From contig NZ_CP010849.1 of the NCBI RefSeq assembly GCF_000931445.1, positions 2,232,001-2,296,000 on the forward strand: a stretch of 64,000 nucleotides of DNA. Reading direction: 5' to 3'. Under the pieces are notes generated by a model. The model was not told the origin of the DNA, did not search any database, and saw only the letters and a program-made list of their open reading frames with translations. The DNA comes from Streptomyces cyaneogriseus subsp. noncyanogenus (GTDB taxonomy: Bacteria > Actinomycetota > Actinomycetes > Streptomycetales > Streptomycetaceae). A program made the position numbers and the translations under genes. Shown here in pieces: positions 46,820 to 54,706 of the stretch. How positions within the stretch are numbered: the stretch's first letter is position 1; the number at the start of each line of letters is the position of its first letter.

Positions 46820-47605
46820 CTAGGGCTGCTCGTTCTCCGCGCGTTCCTTCTCCGACTGGTCCTTCTCGGCCTGGGCGAACGCGGCCTTCGCCGCCTTGCT
46901 CGCCTCCTTCTCGGCCTTCGCCGCCTCCGCGAGCTGCCGCTTCATGGCGGTCGCGTACATGTCGACGTACTCCTGGCCGGAGAGCTTCATGATCTCGTAC
47001 ATGACCTCGTCGGTCACCGCGCGGAGCACGAAGCGGTCGTGCTCCATGCCCTGGTAGCGGCTGAAGTCCAGGGGCCGGCCGATGCGGATGCCCGGCCGCA
47101 TCAGCTTCGGGACGACCTTCCCGGGCGGCTGGATCTTCTCGGTGTCGATCATGGCGACCGGGAGGACGGGGGCGCCGGTGGCGAGCGCCACGCGCGCGAG
47201 GCCGCCCGGCTTGCCCCGGTACAGGCGCCCGTCGGGCGAGCGGGTGCCCTCCGGGTAGATGCCGAACAGCTCGCCGCGCTCCAGGACCTCGATGCCGCTC
47301 TTGATCGCGGCCTCGCCGGCGCCCCGCGCACCGGAGCGGTCCACCGGAAGCTGGCCGACCCCCTTGAAGAAGGCCGCGGTCAGCCGCCCCTTGATGCCGG
47401 GCGTGGTGAAGTACTCGGCCTTGGCGATGAAGGTGACCTTGCGGTCGAGGACGGCGGGCAGGAAGAACGAGTCGGAGAACGACAGGTGATTGCTCGCCAG
47501 GATCGCCGGGCCCTCGGCGGGGACGTTCTCGAGGCCCTCCACCCAGGGCCGGAAGGCAAGCTTCAGCGGACCCCCGATGGTGACCTTCATCGCGCCGTAC
47601 AACAA
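46820..47605 (-). CDS. plsC: 1-acyl-glycerol-3-phosphate acyltransferase (PlsC family)
   Basis: Transfers an acyl chain to lysophosphatidic acid in phospholipid synthesis. The 261-residue protein has the acyltransferase motif I NHLSFSD near residue 40 (H-x4-D), motif III FGIYPEGTRSPDG near 118, and motif IV near 143. The C-terminal 45 residues are Lys/Ala/Glu-rich and helical (KAEKEASKAAKAAFAQAEK). A TTG start at 47605 is chosen because AGGAGG (47613-47618) lies exactly 7 nt upstream; the ATG at 47590 would be 22 nt away. It is divergent from the esterase gene and corresponds to mycobacterial Rv2182c. PlsC-like proteins with other lipid acceptors are possible. Confidence 0.9.
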   Translation of the reverse strand: MLYGAMKVTIGGPLKLAFRPWVEGLENVPAEGPAILASNHLSFSDSFFLPAVLDRKVTFIAKAEYFTTPGIKGRLTAAFFKGVGQLPVDRSGARGAGEAAIKSGIEVLERGELFGIYPEGTRSPDGRLYRGKPGGLARVALATGAPVLPVAMIDTEKIQPPGKVVPKLMRPGIRIGRPLDFSRYQGMEHDRFVLRAVTDEVMYEIMKLSGQEYVDMYATAMKRQLAEAAKAEKEASKAAKAAFAQAEKDQSEKERAENEQP

Positions 47606-47784
47606 CCGAGTGCCTCCTGTGTGTGTCGAACAGACCTTAACCCGGTCCGCCGCCGAAGGGGCCGACGACCCTGGTCGGTGTCAGTGCGGTCGCGTACCGT
47701 GAAGTACCGCAACCGGCGGCCCGTCCGCCCCGTCCCGACAGACGACGTGCAGCCCCTCCACGCCCACACGAAGGAGACCGAAAG

Positions 47785-48588
47785 GTGCCGGTCCTCCCCG
47801 GAGCCGAGCCGTACCGCCACCAGGGCGGCGACGCCGGCGTCCTGCTCTGCCACGGCTTCACCGGTTCCCCGCAGTCGCTGCGCCCCTGGGCGCGGTACCT
47901 CGCCGCGCGGGACGTGACCGTCGCCCTGCCGCTGCTGCCCGGGCACGGCACGCGCTGGGAGGACATGCAGCCGACCTGCTGGCAGGACTGGTACGCGGAG
48001 GTGGACCGCGAGCTGCGCGCCCTGCGCGAGCGCTGCTCGCGCGTCTTCGTGGCCGGTCTGTCCATGGGCGGCGCCCTGGCGCTGCGGCTGGCCGCCCGGC
48101 ACGGGGAAGCGGTCGACGGCGTGATCGTCGTCAACCCGGCGAACAAGGTGCACGGCCTGTCCGCCTACGCCCTGCCGGTCGCCCGCCATCTCGTCCGTAC
48201 GACCAGGGGCATCGCCAGCGACATCGCCAAGCCGGGCGCCGCCGAGCTCGGTTACGACCGGGTGCCGCTGCACGCGGCCCACTCGCTGCGCCGCTTCTTC
48301 CGCCTCGTCGACGGCGAGCTGCCGCGGGTCACCCAGCCGCTGCTGCTCCTGCGCAGCCCCCAGGACCATGTGGTGCCGCCGGCCGACTCGGCCCGTATCC
48401 TCGGCCGCGTCTCCTCGACGGACGTGACGGAGATCCTGCTGGAACAGAGCTACCACGTCGCGACGTTGGACCATGACGCCGAGCGGATCTTCGAGGAGAG
48501 CGCCTCGTTCATCGGCCGGCTCGCGCCCGGTGCCGTCAGGGAGCCGGAGCCCGGTCTCGGCAAGGAAGGGGCGACCACCGGTGGCTGA
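47785..48588 (+). CDS. Carboxylesterase (alpha/beta hydrolase, Est30 type)
   Basis: A 267-residue alpha/beta hydrolase resembling Est30-type carboxylesterases or monoacylglycerol lipases. The oxyanion motif LCHGFTGSP is near residue 20, the nucleophile elbow GLSMGG near 92 (Ser), Asp in RSPQDHVVPP near 193, and His in SYHVATLDHD near 222. No signal peptide, so cytoplasmic. It shares an 8-nt overlap with the next gene. The natural ester is unknown. Confidence 0.88.
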   Translation: MPVLPGAEPYRHQGGDAGVLLCHGFTGSPQSLRPWARYLAARDVTVALPLLPGHGTRWEDMQPTCWQDWYAEVDRELRALRERCSRVFVAGLSMGGALALRLAARHGEAVDGVIVVNPANKVHGLSAYALPVARHLVRTTRGIASDIAKPGAAELGYDRVPLHAAHSLRRFFRLVDGELPRVTQPLLLLRSPQDHVVPPADSARILGRVSSTDVTEILLEQSYHVATLDHDAERIFEESASFIGRLAPGAVREPEPGLGKEGATTGG

Positions 48589-49195
48589 GCACGATGCGGA
48601 CCGTGAGGACCGTGAGGACCGCGAGGACCACGCGGGCAGGGAGGGCAGGGAGAAACCCGCGCCCGAGGAACGGCGCGCGCCCTTCGACGAGGACGCGGCC
48701 TGGGCGGCCATCGTCGCCGGGTACGGCGACGAGCCGCCGGACCCGCCGGGCGCCAAGCCGTTCAAGTCGGTGGAGGACCTGGCGCTGCTGGAGCCCGTCA
48801 CCAACGACGACGAGCCGGCGCGGCCGGCCGAGGAGACGCCGGCGCCCGCCGCGCCGCTCGGCAGCTCGGTCTCCTTCGCGCCCGGCGTCGGCCCGCGCGA
48901 CTACTCGGTGACCGAGCCGTCCGACGCCGACTTCGACCCGGGCGACGAGGGCCACTTCGTGCCGCCGGAGCCGCCGCCGCTGCCGCAGGCCGACCCGACC
49001 GCCAAGTTCGCCTGGCTGGCGGTGATCGGCGGACCGCTGCTGCTCCTGGTGGCGGTGCTGCTGCGCTGGGACATGACCTGGTGGCTGGCGACGCTCGGCA
49101 TCGGCGGCTTCCTCGGCGGCTTCGCCACCCTGGTGGCCCGGATGCGCACCGACGACGAGGACGGCGACGAGCCGGGCCGGGGAGCGGTGGTCTGA
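48581..49195 (+). CDS. Conserved membrane protein with acidic N-terminus
   Basis: A 204-residue protein of unknown function. Residues 1-150 are strongly acidic and disordered, beginning with a repeated D-R-E-D unit encoded by near-identical DNA repeats (48598-48630), with a short conserved segment FDEDAAWAAIVAGYGDEP. Two membrane helices follow (FAWLAVIGGPLLLLVAVLL and WWLATLGIGGFLGGFATLV), then an acidic tail. The GTG overlaps the esterase stop by 8 nt, so co-translation is likely. Family conserved in Streptomyces as far as I recall; no function assigned. Confidence 0.8.
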   Translation: MAEHDADREDREDREDHAGREGREKPAPEERRAPFDEDAAWAAIVAGYGDEPPDPPGAKPFKSVEDLALLEPVTNDDEPARPAEETPAPAAPLGSSVSFAPGVGPRDYSVTEPSDADFDPGDEGHFVPPEPPPLPQADPTAKFAWLAVIGGPLLLLVAVLLRWDMTWWLATLGIGGFLGGFATLVARMRTDDEDGDEPGRGAVV

Positions 49196-49198
49196 GCC

Positions 49199-49227
49199 CG
49201 GCCCCGGACCTCGGGAGGGCGGGGCCG
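49199..49227. terminator. Possible terminator between convergent genes
   Basis: CGGCCCC (49199-49205) and GGGGCCG (49221-49227) can pair with a 15-nt loop in the 49-nt gap between convergent genes. The stem is only 7 bp. Confidence 0.4.
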
Positions 49228-49244
49228 CCGGACGGAAGACCCTA

Positions 49245-50003
49245 CTAGGCCGCCGGCACCCTGAGCGCGGCCAGCACCGGCAGGTGGTCCGTGGCCGCCC
49301 GCAGGTCCTCCCCGCTCACCCCGGGTGCGCCCAGCGGCACCCCGCAGCCGAGGACCTCGATGCCCGGGGAGGCGAAGACGGCGTCGATGCGCTGGCGGGG
49401 GTCGGCGGGCGTGGAGGTGTGCTCGCCGCCCCAGGGCGCCGTCTCCCAGCAGTCCTGCATCCCCTCGGCGAGGCGGCGGAAGGTGCGCCCGCCGGGCCGC
49501 TCGTTCAGGTCGCCGCCGGCGACGACGTGGTCGACGCCCATCGCGGCGATCCGGTCCAGCAGCAGGCCGCCCTGGACGTACCGCTCGTCGCTCCGCAACG
49601 ACAGATGGCAGCTCAGCACGCCGAGCCGGGCGCCCCCGAAGCGGACGACGGCCGTCGCGAAGCCCCGCCGGTGCAGCCCCGGGGTGAGCGGCAGGAGCAC
49701 GTCCTCGGTGCGCTCGACGGTGGCGCGCAGCGAGCAGAGGATCGCCGGGCCGGCCGCCGTGGCCCCGCCGGTGAGGACGACCAGCCCCGACGCGGCGGCG
49801 AGCCGGGCGAGCTTCTTGCGCCAGCGGAAGAAGCGGGGCGCCTCCTGCACCAGGACCAGATCCGGGGCGCAGGCGCCGATCACCCGGGCGAGGGCGGCGG
49901 TGTCGTCGCGCAGGGAGCGGATGTTGTAGCTGAGGACGCGGACGACGGCGGAACCGTCGTCCTCCGTGCGGGAGCCGGGGAGCAACTCGGTCGCGTTCGC
50001 CAT
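49245..50003 (-). CDS. Endonuclease/exonuclease/phosphatase (EEP) family hydrolase
   Basis: A 252-residue Mg-dependent phosphodiesterase fold related to exonuclease III and sphingomyelinase-like enzymes. Conserved active-site pieces are present in order: LSYNIRSLRDD (Asn), VLVQEAP (Glu), LSCHLSLRS (His), VAGGDLNERPGG (Asp and Asn), IDAVFAS (Asp) and ATDHLPVLA (Asp-His). The substrate (nucleic acid or phospholipid headgroup) cannot be told. The ATG (M-A-N-A-T) is favoured over the upstream GTG at 50072, which adds 23 unconserved residues. Confidence 0.83.
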   Translation of the reverse strand: MANATELLPGSRTEDDGSAVVRVLSYNIRSLRDDTAALARVIGACAPDLVLVQEAPRFFRWRKKLARLAAASGLVVLTGGATAAGPAILCSLRATVERTEDVLLPLTPGLHRRGFATAVVRFGGARLGVLSCHLSLRSDERYVQGGLLLDRIAAMGVDHVVAGGDLNERPGGRTFRRLAEGMQDCWETAPWGGEHTSTPADPRQRIDAVFASPGIEVLGCGVPLGAPGVSGEDLRAATDHLPVLAALRVPAA

Positions 50004-50138
50004 GGCGATCAAGATACGCCCGCGCCCGCCGTCCCGGGGCGGGACGGCGGGCGCGGGCGTACGGACGGACACGCACGCGTGACACCGGTGCGAAGGCGCG
50101 GCGCGCGCACCCTTGCCTCCGGCTCGCGTGCGGGCGCG

Positions 50139-51092
50139 CTACATGATCGGGTCGGGCTCCCGGGCCAGGTCCGCGGCCCCCACCAGACCGGCCTTGTTGC
50201 CGAGCTGGGCGGCGAGCACGTCGGCCACCGGACGCCAGTTGCCGCCGACCAGCCAGCGCTTGTAGGACTTGCGGATCGGGCCGAGGACCAGCTCGCCCTC
50301 GTCGGACAGGCCGCCGCCGACGATGAAGGCGGACGGGTCGAACAGGGAGGCCAGGTCGGCCAGGCCCGCGCCGACCCAGCGGGCCAGCTCGCGGTAGGAG
50401 TCGACGGCGACCGGGCAGCCCTGCCGGGCGGCCATGGAGATGTGCTTGCCCTCGATGCCGTCGGGGGTGCCGTCGCCGAGGCCGAGCAGGACGTCGGCCT
50501 GCTCGGGGGTGGCGTTGGCGCGCTGCTTGGCGTACCGCACCAGGGCACGGCCGGAGGCGTACTGCTCCCAGCAGCCCTGCGAGCCGCAGCCGCACAGCAG
50601 GCCGTCGGGCACCATGCGGATGTGGCCGAACTCGGCGGCCACGCCGAAGTGGCCGCGGCGCAGCTTGTTGCCGATGATGATGCCGCCGCCGAGGCCGGTG
50701 CCGAGCGTGATGCAGATGACGTTCCGGTGGCCCTTGCCGGCACCGAACCGGTACTCGCCCCAGGCCGCCGCGTTGGCGTCGTTCTCCACGACGACCGGGA
50801 GGCCCACGCGCGCCTCGACCTTCTCCTTCAGCGGCTCGTTGCGCCAGTCGATGTTCGGCGCGAAGTACACCGTCGAACGCTGGCGGTTGACGTAGCCGGC
50901 GGCGCCGATGCCCACGCCGACGATCTCGTGCCCCGCGCGTGCGCCCTCCACCGCCGAGGCGATGGCGTCCACGATGGCCTCGGGCGTGGTGGGGGTCGGC
51001 ACCTTGAAGGTCGAGAGGATGTTGCCTTCCTCGTCGACCACGCCGGCCGCGATCTTCGTGCCGCCGATGTCGACGCCGATGGTGAGTCCCAT
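50139..51092 (-). CDS. glkA: ROK-family glucokinase GlkA
   Basis: ATP-dependent glucokinase; in S. coelicolor GlkA is both a glycolytic enzyme and central to carbon catabolite repression. The 317-residue product shows the phosphate motif DIGGTKIAAGVV near residue 8, ENDANAAAWGEYRFG near 103 (catalytic Asp), LGTGLGGGIIIGN near 130, and the ROK zinc motif HIRMVPDGLLCGCGSQGCWEQ (in two halves). GAGGG precedes the ATG by about 5 nt. The SCO2127-like gene lies immediately upstream on the same strand (137-nt gap). Length is typical. Confidence 0.96.
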   Translation of the reverse strand: MGLTIGVDIGGTKIAAGVVDEEGNILSTFKVPTPTTPEAIVDAIASAVEGARAGHEIVGVGIGAAGYVNRQRSTVYFAPNIDWRNEPLKEKVEARVGLPVVVENDANAAAWGEYRFGAGKGHRNVICITLGTGLGGGIIIGNKLRRGHFGVAAEFGHIRMVPDGLLCGCGSQGCWEQYASGRALVRYAKQRANATPEQADVLLGLGDGTPDGIEGKHISMAARQGCPVAVDSYRELARWVGAGLADLASLFDPSAFIVGGGLSDEGELVLGPIRKSYKRWLVGGNWRPVADVLAAQLGNKAGLVGAADLAREPDPIM

Positions 51093-51229
51093 GAATCCCT
51101 CAGTTTCGGTCGAGCCCCGCTACGGCCAACCGTACCCGAGGCACCGCCGTGCGTTGCCGGTCGGTCGCCCGCCCGAGCGCGGGCCCGGCGGCCTCCGGGG
51201 ACCCCTTCCCCGACCGCTCCCGGGGGGCG

Positions 51230-51724
51230 TCAGTCCAGGTCGATGCGTTCCCCGGGGCCGGTGCCACCGTCGTCGTCGCGGCGCTCGTCCCGGGCGCGGG
51301 CGTCGTCGTCGCGGCCCGTCCAGCGCCGTTCCTGGGCCTGGACGGCCGAGCGGTAGGCGGCGAGCAGCTCGCCGCCGGCGGCCGCCAGGTGGTCGAAGAC
51401 GTCCGGATTGCGCTCGATGACCGGCTCGACGGCGGCCTTGGCCTGCTGGACGACCTGCCGCACCACCTGCTGGGCGGCGGGCCCGGCGACCGCGCCGAGC
51501 AGCGGCGACTGGAGCCCGGAGAGCTTGTCGGCGACGGTGTCGACGAGCTTGCGCAGTTCCTCCGCCGCCGATCCGGGCGGCGGGCCGTACCGGGCGCGGC
51601 GGCGGTCCTGCTCGGCCTGGAGGTCCTCCGCGCACGCGGCCGCCCACGCGTCGGCGTCCACCGCCGGCACCTCGTCGGCCGTCTCGTCCCGGGCGGTGCC
51701 GGGCGGGGGGAGCTCTTCGCTCAT
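51230..51724 (-). CDS. SCO2127-like protein (DUF5304), upstream of glkA
   Basis: A 164-residue acidic protein with a helical middle (LRKLVDTVADKLSGLQSPLLG, near residues 58-80) and a disordered, Asp/Arg-rich tail. Sequence and position match SCO2127 of S. coelicolor, reported to stimulate glkA expression and restore glucose repression when supplied in trans. Biochemical function is not known. The GGAG before the ATG is normal. Distance to glkA is 137 nt, so joint transcription is possible. Confidence 0.85.
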   Translation of the reverse strand: MSEELPPPGTARDETADEVPAVDADAWAAACAEDLQAEQDRRRARYGPPPGSAAEELRKLVDTVADKLSGLQSPLLGAVAGPAAQQVVRQVVQQAKAAVEPVIERNPDVFDHLAAAGGELLAAYRSAVQAQERRWTGRDDDARARDERRDDDGGTGPGERIDLD

Positions 51725-51813
51725 GACGACACTCCTGACTGCGGCTGGCCGCGGCGGACTGCGGCCCGGCCACGGTTCGTCCCTACGACGTTACCCGAAG
51801 GGGGTCGCGGGGT

Positions 51814-52986
51814 TCACGGGGTCCGCGGCCACAGCGCGGGGTCGGGCGCGAAGCGCACCTTCAGCTCGCCGTCGCGCAGGGCGGCCCCGTCGACGGTGCA
51901 GCGGCGCAGCGCGGAGGGGAGCGGGACGATCCGGCGGAACGGACCGGCGGTGACGACCAGTTCGTCGCCGCGCCGGACGAGGTCGAGCTCCTCGCGCCGG
52001 GCGCCGGGCAGCGGGATGTGCCAGACGAGGACGCCGTCGTCGGCGATCCGGTCGGTGACGGGCCACTCCACCGGGGACGCCTGCGGGCCGGCGCCGGGCA
52101 CGGCGAGGGCGGCGAGGTCGTCCGCGCCGCGCGGGTCGCGCCCGAGGTGGGCGACGCGGTGGACCTCGTACGTCTCCTGCCACTCCTCCAGGGTCTTGCG
52201 CTGCTGGGCGACGGGGCCGGCGAGCCAGCCGTCGGCGGGGGCGTCCTCGGGCAGGACCCGGTTGGCGAGGAGGGCTTCGACGGGCAGTCCGCGCAGGGCG
52301 AGACCGAGGACCGCGGTGCGGACGGCGTCGGCGCCGGCGGGTCCGGGTTCGGCGACCAGCCGGACGGCGGTGCCGCGGTCGGCGAGGACCGCCTCGGTCG
52401 CGCCGAGTTCGGCGTCCCAGCGGGCGGCGGTCTCGTACAGCGCCTCGGCGGGCATGGGGACCCCGGCGAGCCGGCCGAGGACCGGGCGCAGGGCGCGGGC
52501 CGCCTGCCGCTCCGGGGGCAGCAGCCGGCGCAGATAGCGGCGCAGTTCCCCGGGCAGGGCGAGCAGGGCGAGCGCCCGCGGGGCGGCCGGGAGGTCGACG
52601 ACGAGCAGGTCGTGCCGGCCGGCGAGGGCGCCGTCGCGCAGCGCGCGCAGCAGGGCGAGTTCCTCGGCGCCGGGCAGCGGGGTGAGCTCCTCGGGGTCCA
52701 GGCGGGCGGCGCCGAGCAGGTCGAGGGCGGAGGCGGCGCGGTCCTGGAGGGCGGCGAGGTCGTCGCGGAAGCCCTGGGCGGCGTCGGGCCGCCAGGCGGT
52801 GAGGTGCGGCGCGGCCGAGACGGGCTCGGGCCCCGTCGGCGTCCCGAGGGCGGCACCGAGGGTGTCGTCGCGGTCGGCGCCGAGGAGCAGGGTGCGGGTG
52901 CCCGCACGGGCGGCGGCCAGTGCGGTGGCGGCCGCGACGGTCGTACGACCGCTGCCGCCCGGGCCCGTGATCAGGAGGGTGCGCAT
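51814..52986 (-). CDS. ArsA/MinD-like ATPase with altered P-loop
   Basis: A 390-residue ArsA/GET3-like protein. The N-terminal P-loop is GPGGSGRTT (residues 8-16) where the family consensus is GKGGVGKTT: the signature lysine and the Walker lysine are both replaced (Pro9, Arg14). DLLVVDLPAAPRALALL near residue 128 is the switch-II region; the C-terminal 80 residues form a beta-rich domain resembling an HSP20/ArsA-HSP20 fold (WHIPLPGARREELDLVRRGDELVV, in pieces). Metal-binding Cys residues of true ArsA are missing, so arsenite transport is unlikely. It probably corresponds to mycobacterial Rv2184c. Confidence 0.82.
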   Translation of the reverse strand: MRTLLITGPGGSGRTTVAAATALAAARAGTRTLLLGADRDDTLGAALGTPTGPEPVSAAPHLTAWRPDAAQGFRDDLAALQDRAASALDLLGAARLDPEELTPLPGAEELALLRALRDGALAGRHDLLVVDLPAAPRALALLALPGELRRYLRRLLPPERQAARALRPVLGRLAGVPMPAEALYETAARWDAELGATEAVLADRGTAVRLVAEPGPAGADAVRTAVLGLALRGLPVEALLANRVLPEDAPADGWLAGPVAQQRKTLEEWQETYEVHRVAHLGRDPRGADDLAALAVPGAGPQASPVEWPVTDRIADDGVLVWHIPLPGARREELDLVRRGDELVVTAGPFRRIVPLPSALRRCTVDGAALRDGELKVRFAPDPALWPRTP

Positions 52987-52994
52987 GGGGGTGA

Positions 52995-53000
52995 ACGGTA
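52995..53000 (-). promoter_or_regulatory. -10 box near the start of the ArsA-like gene
   Basis: On the minus strand TACCGT is followed by eight nucleotides and then the ATG, so the gene may be transcribed without a leader even though the SRPBCC gene ends only 43 nt upstream. Confidence 0.4.
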
Positions 53001-53029
53001 CCTTCGGGCGCCGTCCGTAAACCGGGCGG

Positions 53030-53473
53030 TTACCGCGCGCCCGACTCCACGCGCTTCTTCAGCCCCGCCAGCGCCCGGTCGATGATGACCTTCTCGGCCT
53101 TCCGCTTGATCATGCCGAGCATCGGGATCTTGACGTCGACGGTGAGCCGGTAGGTGACCTCGGTGGCGCCCTCGCCGGCCGGCTTCAGCAGGTAGGAGCC
53201 GTCCAGGCTGCGCAGCATCTGGGACTTCACCAGGGTCCAGGAGACCTCGTGGTCGCCGGTCCAGGTGTAGGCGAGCGTCTGGTCGTCCTTGATGGCGCCG
53301 GCGTCCATGACGAGCCGGACCTGCTCGGCCCGGCCCCGCTCGTCGGCCGAGAGGACCTCGGCCTCCTTCACCTCGCCGGTCCAGTCGGGGTAGCGGGCGA
53401 AGTCGGCAATCACTCCCATGACGTCGGCCGGTGCCGCCTCGATGGTGATGCTCGAGCTGGTGTGTTCCGCCAT
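53030..53473 (-). CDS. SRPBCC-family (polyketide cyclase/START-like) protein
   Basis: A 147-residue START/SRPBCC fold protein: N-terminal SSSITIEAAPADVMGVIADFARYPDWTGEV (in two stretches) is the typical first strand and helix, and YRLTVDVKIPMLGMIKRKAEKVI is the C-terminal helix region. It probably binds a hydrophobic ligand. The ATG has GGAGGAG about 8 nt upstream. It precedes the ArsA-like gene by 43 nt, the same pairing recalled for Rv2185c-Rv2184c in M. tuberculosis, suggesting a joint role, unknown. Confidence 0.86.
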   Translation of the reverse strand: MAEHTSSSITIEAAPADVMGVIADFARYPDWTGEVKEAEVLSADERGRAEQVRLVMDAGAIKDDQTLAYTWTGDHEVSWTLVKSQMLRSLDGSYLLKPAGEGATEVTYRLTVDVKIPMLGMIKRKAEKVIIDRALAGLKKRVESGAR

Positions 53474-53599
53474 CGCCGTGGCTCCTCCAGATGCGGGCCG
53501 GTGGTGCAGTGCCGTGCGCACGTGTGTGCAGCGTGAAGGCTACCGCGCACGGGCTGCGCCGAGGTCACCGCGGCCCGCGCGCCCGGCCCCCGCGGCGGT

Positions 53600-54397
53600 T
53601 CACCACTCGAGCACCCACGGCGTGCCCGTGGCGGCGAAGTGGCCGACGTTGACGCACTCGGTCGTCCCGATCCGCATGCGCCGCGCCAGGGGCTGGTGCA
53701 CGTGGCCGAAGAGCGCGTACTTCGGCCGGGTGCGGCGGATGGCGTCCAGCAGCGCCCGGCTGCCCCGCTCGAAGCGGCGCGCCACCGTGTCGTACACCAG
53801 TTCCGGCACCTCCGGCGGGATGTGCGTGCACAGCACGTCGACCTCGCCGACCGCCTCGATCTTGGCCGCGTACTCCTCGTCGGAGATCTCGTACGGGGTG
53901 CGCATGGGGGTGCGCAGTCCGCCGCCGACGAAACCGAAGACCCGGCCGCCGATCTCCACCCGCTCCCCGTCCAGGACGGTCGTGCCCGGGCGGGCGTACT
54001 CGCGCCACAGGGGCGGCATGTCGACGTTGCCGTAGGTGGCGTACGTAGGGGTGGGGAACGCGGCGAACAGCTCGGCGTACTGCTTGCGGACCGCCTTCTC
54101 GATGACGGCGGGGCGGTCGCCGTCGAGACTCGCCCACAGCCCAGCCTGGAACTCGCGCGCCTCCGTGAAGCGGCGGGCGGTGCGCAGCTCGACGATGCGG
54201 TCGGCGTTCTCCACGCCGAACAGGTCGGGGAAGATGCCGCGCGAGTGGTCGGCGTAGTCGAGGAAGAGGACGAGGTCCCCGAGGCAGACCAGGGCGTCGG
54301 CGCCCTCACCGGCGCGGGCCAGGTCACGGGCGTTGCCGTGCACGTCGCTGACGACATGGACGCGGGTGGCCGGTTTTCCGGGGGGTGTGGGTGCCAT
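53600..54397 (-). CDS. Calcineurin-like metallophosphoesterase
   Basis: A 265-residue dinuclear-metal phosphoesterase. All family motifs are present: D-x-H in VSDVHGN near residue 17, GD-x in CLGDLVLF near 38, GN-x-D in YGNVDMP near 123, H in THIPPE near 192 and G-H-x-H in FGHVHQP near 232. Such proteins act on nucleotides, phospholipids or phosphoproteins; the target here is unknown. The ATG follows a possible -10 box (TACGCT, 54406-54411) by eight nucleotides. It is divergent from the acyl-CoA synthetase gene. Confidence 0.88.
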   Translation of the reverse strand: MAPTPPGKPATRVHVVSDVHGNARDLARAGEGADALVCLGDLVLFLDYADHSRGIFPDLFGVENADRIVELRTARRFTEAREFQAGLWASLDGDRPAVIEKAVRKQYAELFAAFPTPTYATYGNVDMPPLWREYARPGTTVLDGERVEIGGRVFGFVGGGLRTPMRTPYEISDEEYAAKIEAVGEVDVLCTHIPPEVPELVYDTVARRFERGSRALLDAIRRTRPKYALFGHVHQPLARRMRIGTTECVNVGHFAATGTPWVLEW

Positions 54398-54706
54398 GAC
54401 GATCAAGCGTAAGTGTGTGCGGCACCCGTGAACAGTGCCGGTCCCACCTGCGGTTACTGGCTGGTTGGTCCATATGTGGACTACTGTGCGCGTCAGGAAA
54501 CCCCATCGTGTGACGCAGCGAACATCTCCCCGGGACCCCCTGTCGGAGACGCCATACCGGCGGGTAACGTCCGGGCAGTCCAGTCGTGCTCGGGGTTTCG
54601 GCCTGCGAATTCGGCAGGCGGATCCCCGAGCACCAGCCCGAGCCATGGACCGCACCGTCGCATCACACAACGTCGTGGCGCCGGCGCCCTATGAGGAGCA
54701 GCAGTC
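54398..54706. other. 309-nt divergent intergenic region before the acyl-CoA synthetase gene
   Basis: No gene is seen. It contains an imperfect palindrome GTCCA-TATG-TGGAC (about 54466-54480), a possible plus-strand -10 box TAACGT (54565-54570), and a nested hairpin that would be in the mRNA leader (described separately). A possible -10 for the phosphoesterase gene lies at the left end. Confidence 0.5.
54588..54631 (+). ncRNA. Nested hairpin in the leader of the acyl-CoA synthetase gene
   Basis: Outer stem GCTCGGGG (54588-54595) with CCCCGAGC (54624-54631) encloses an inner stem GCCTGC (54601-54606) with GCAGGC (54614-54619) and loop GAATTCG. No plus-strand gene lies upstream that would need a terminator, and it starts about 10 nt after the predicted transcription start. 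It therefore looks like a 5' leader structure, perhaps a stability element or a small regulatory RNA domain. Function is inferred only. Confidence 0.55.
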
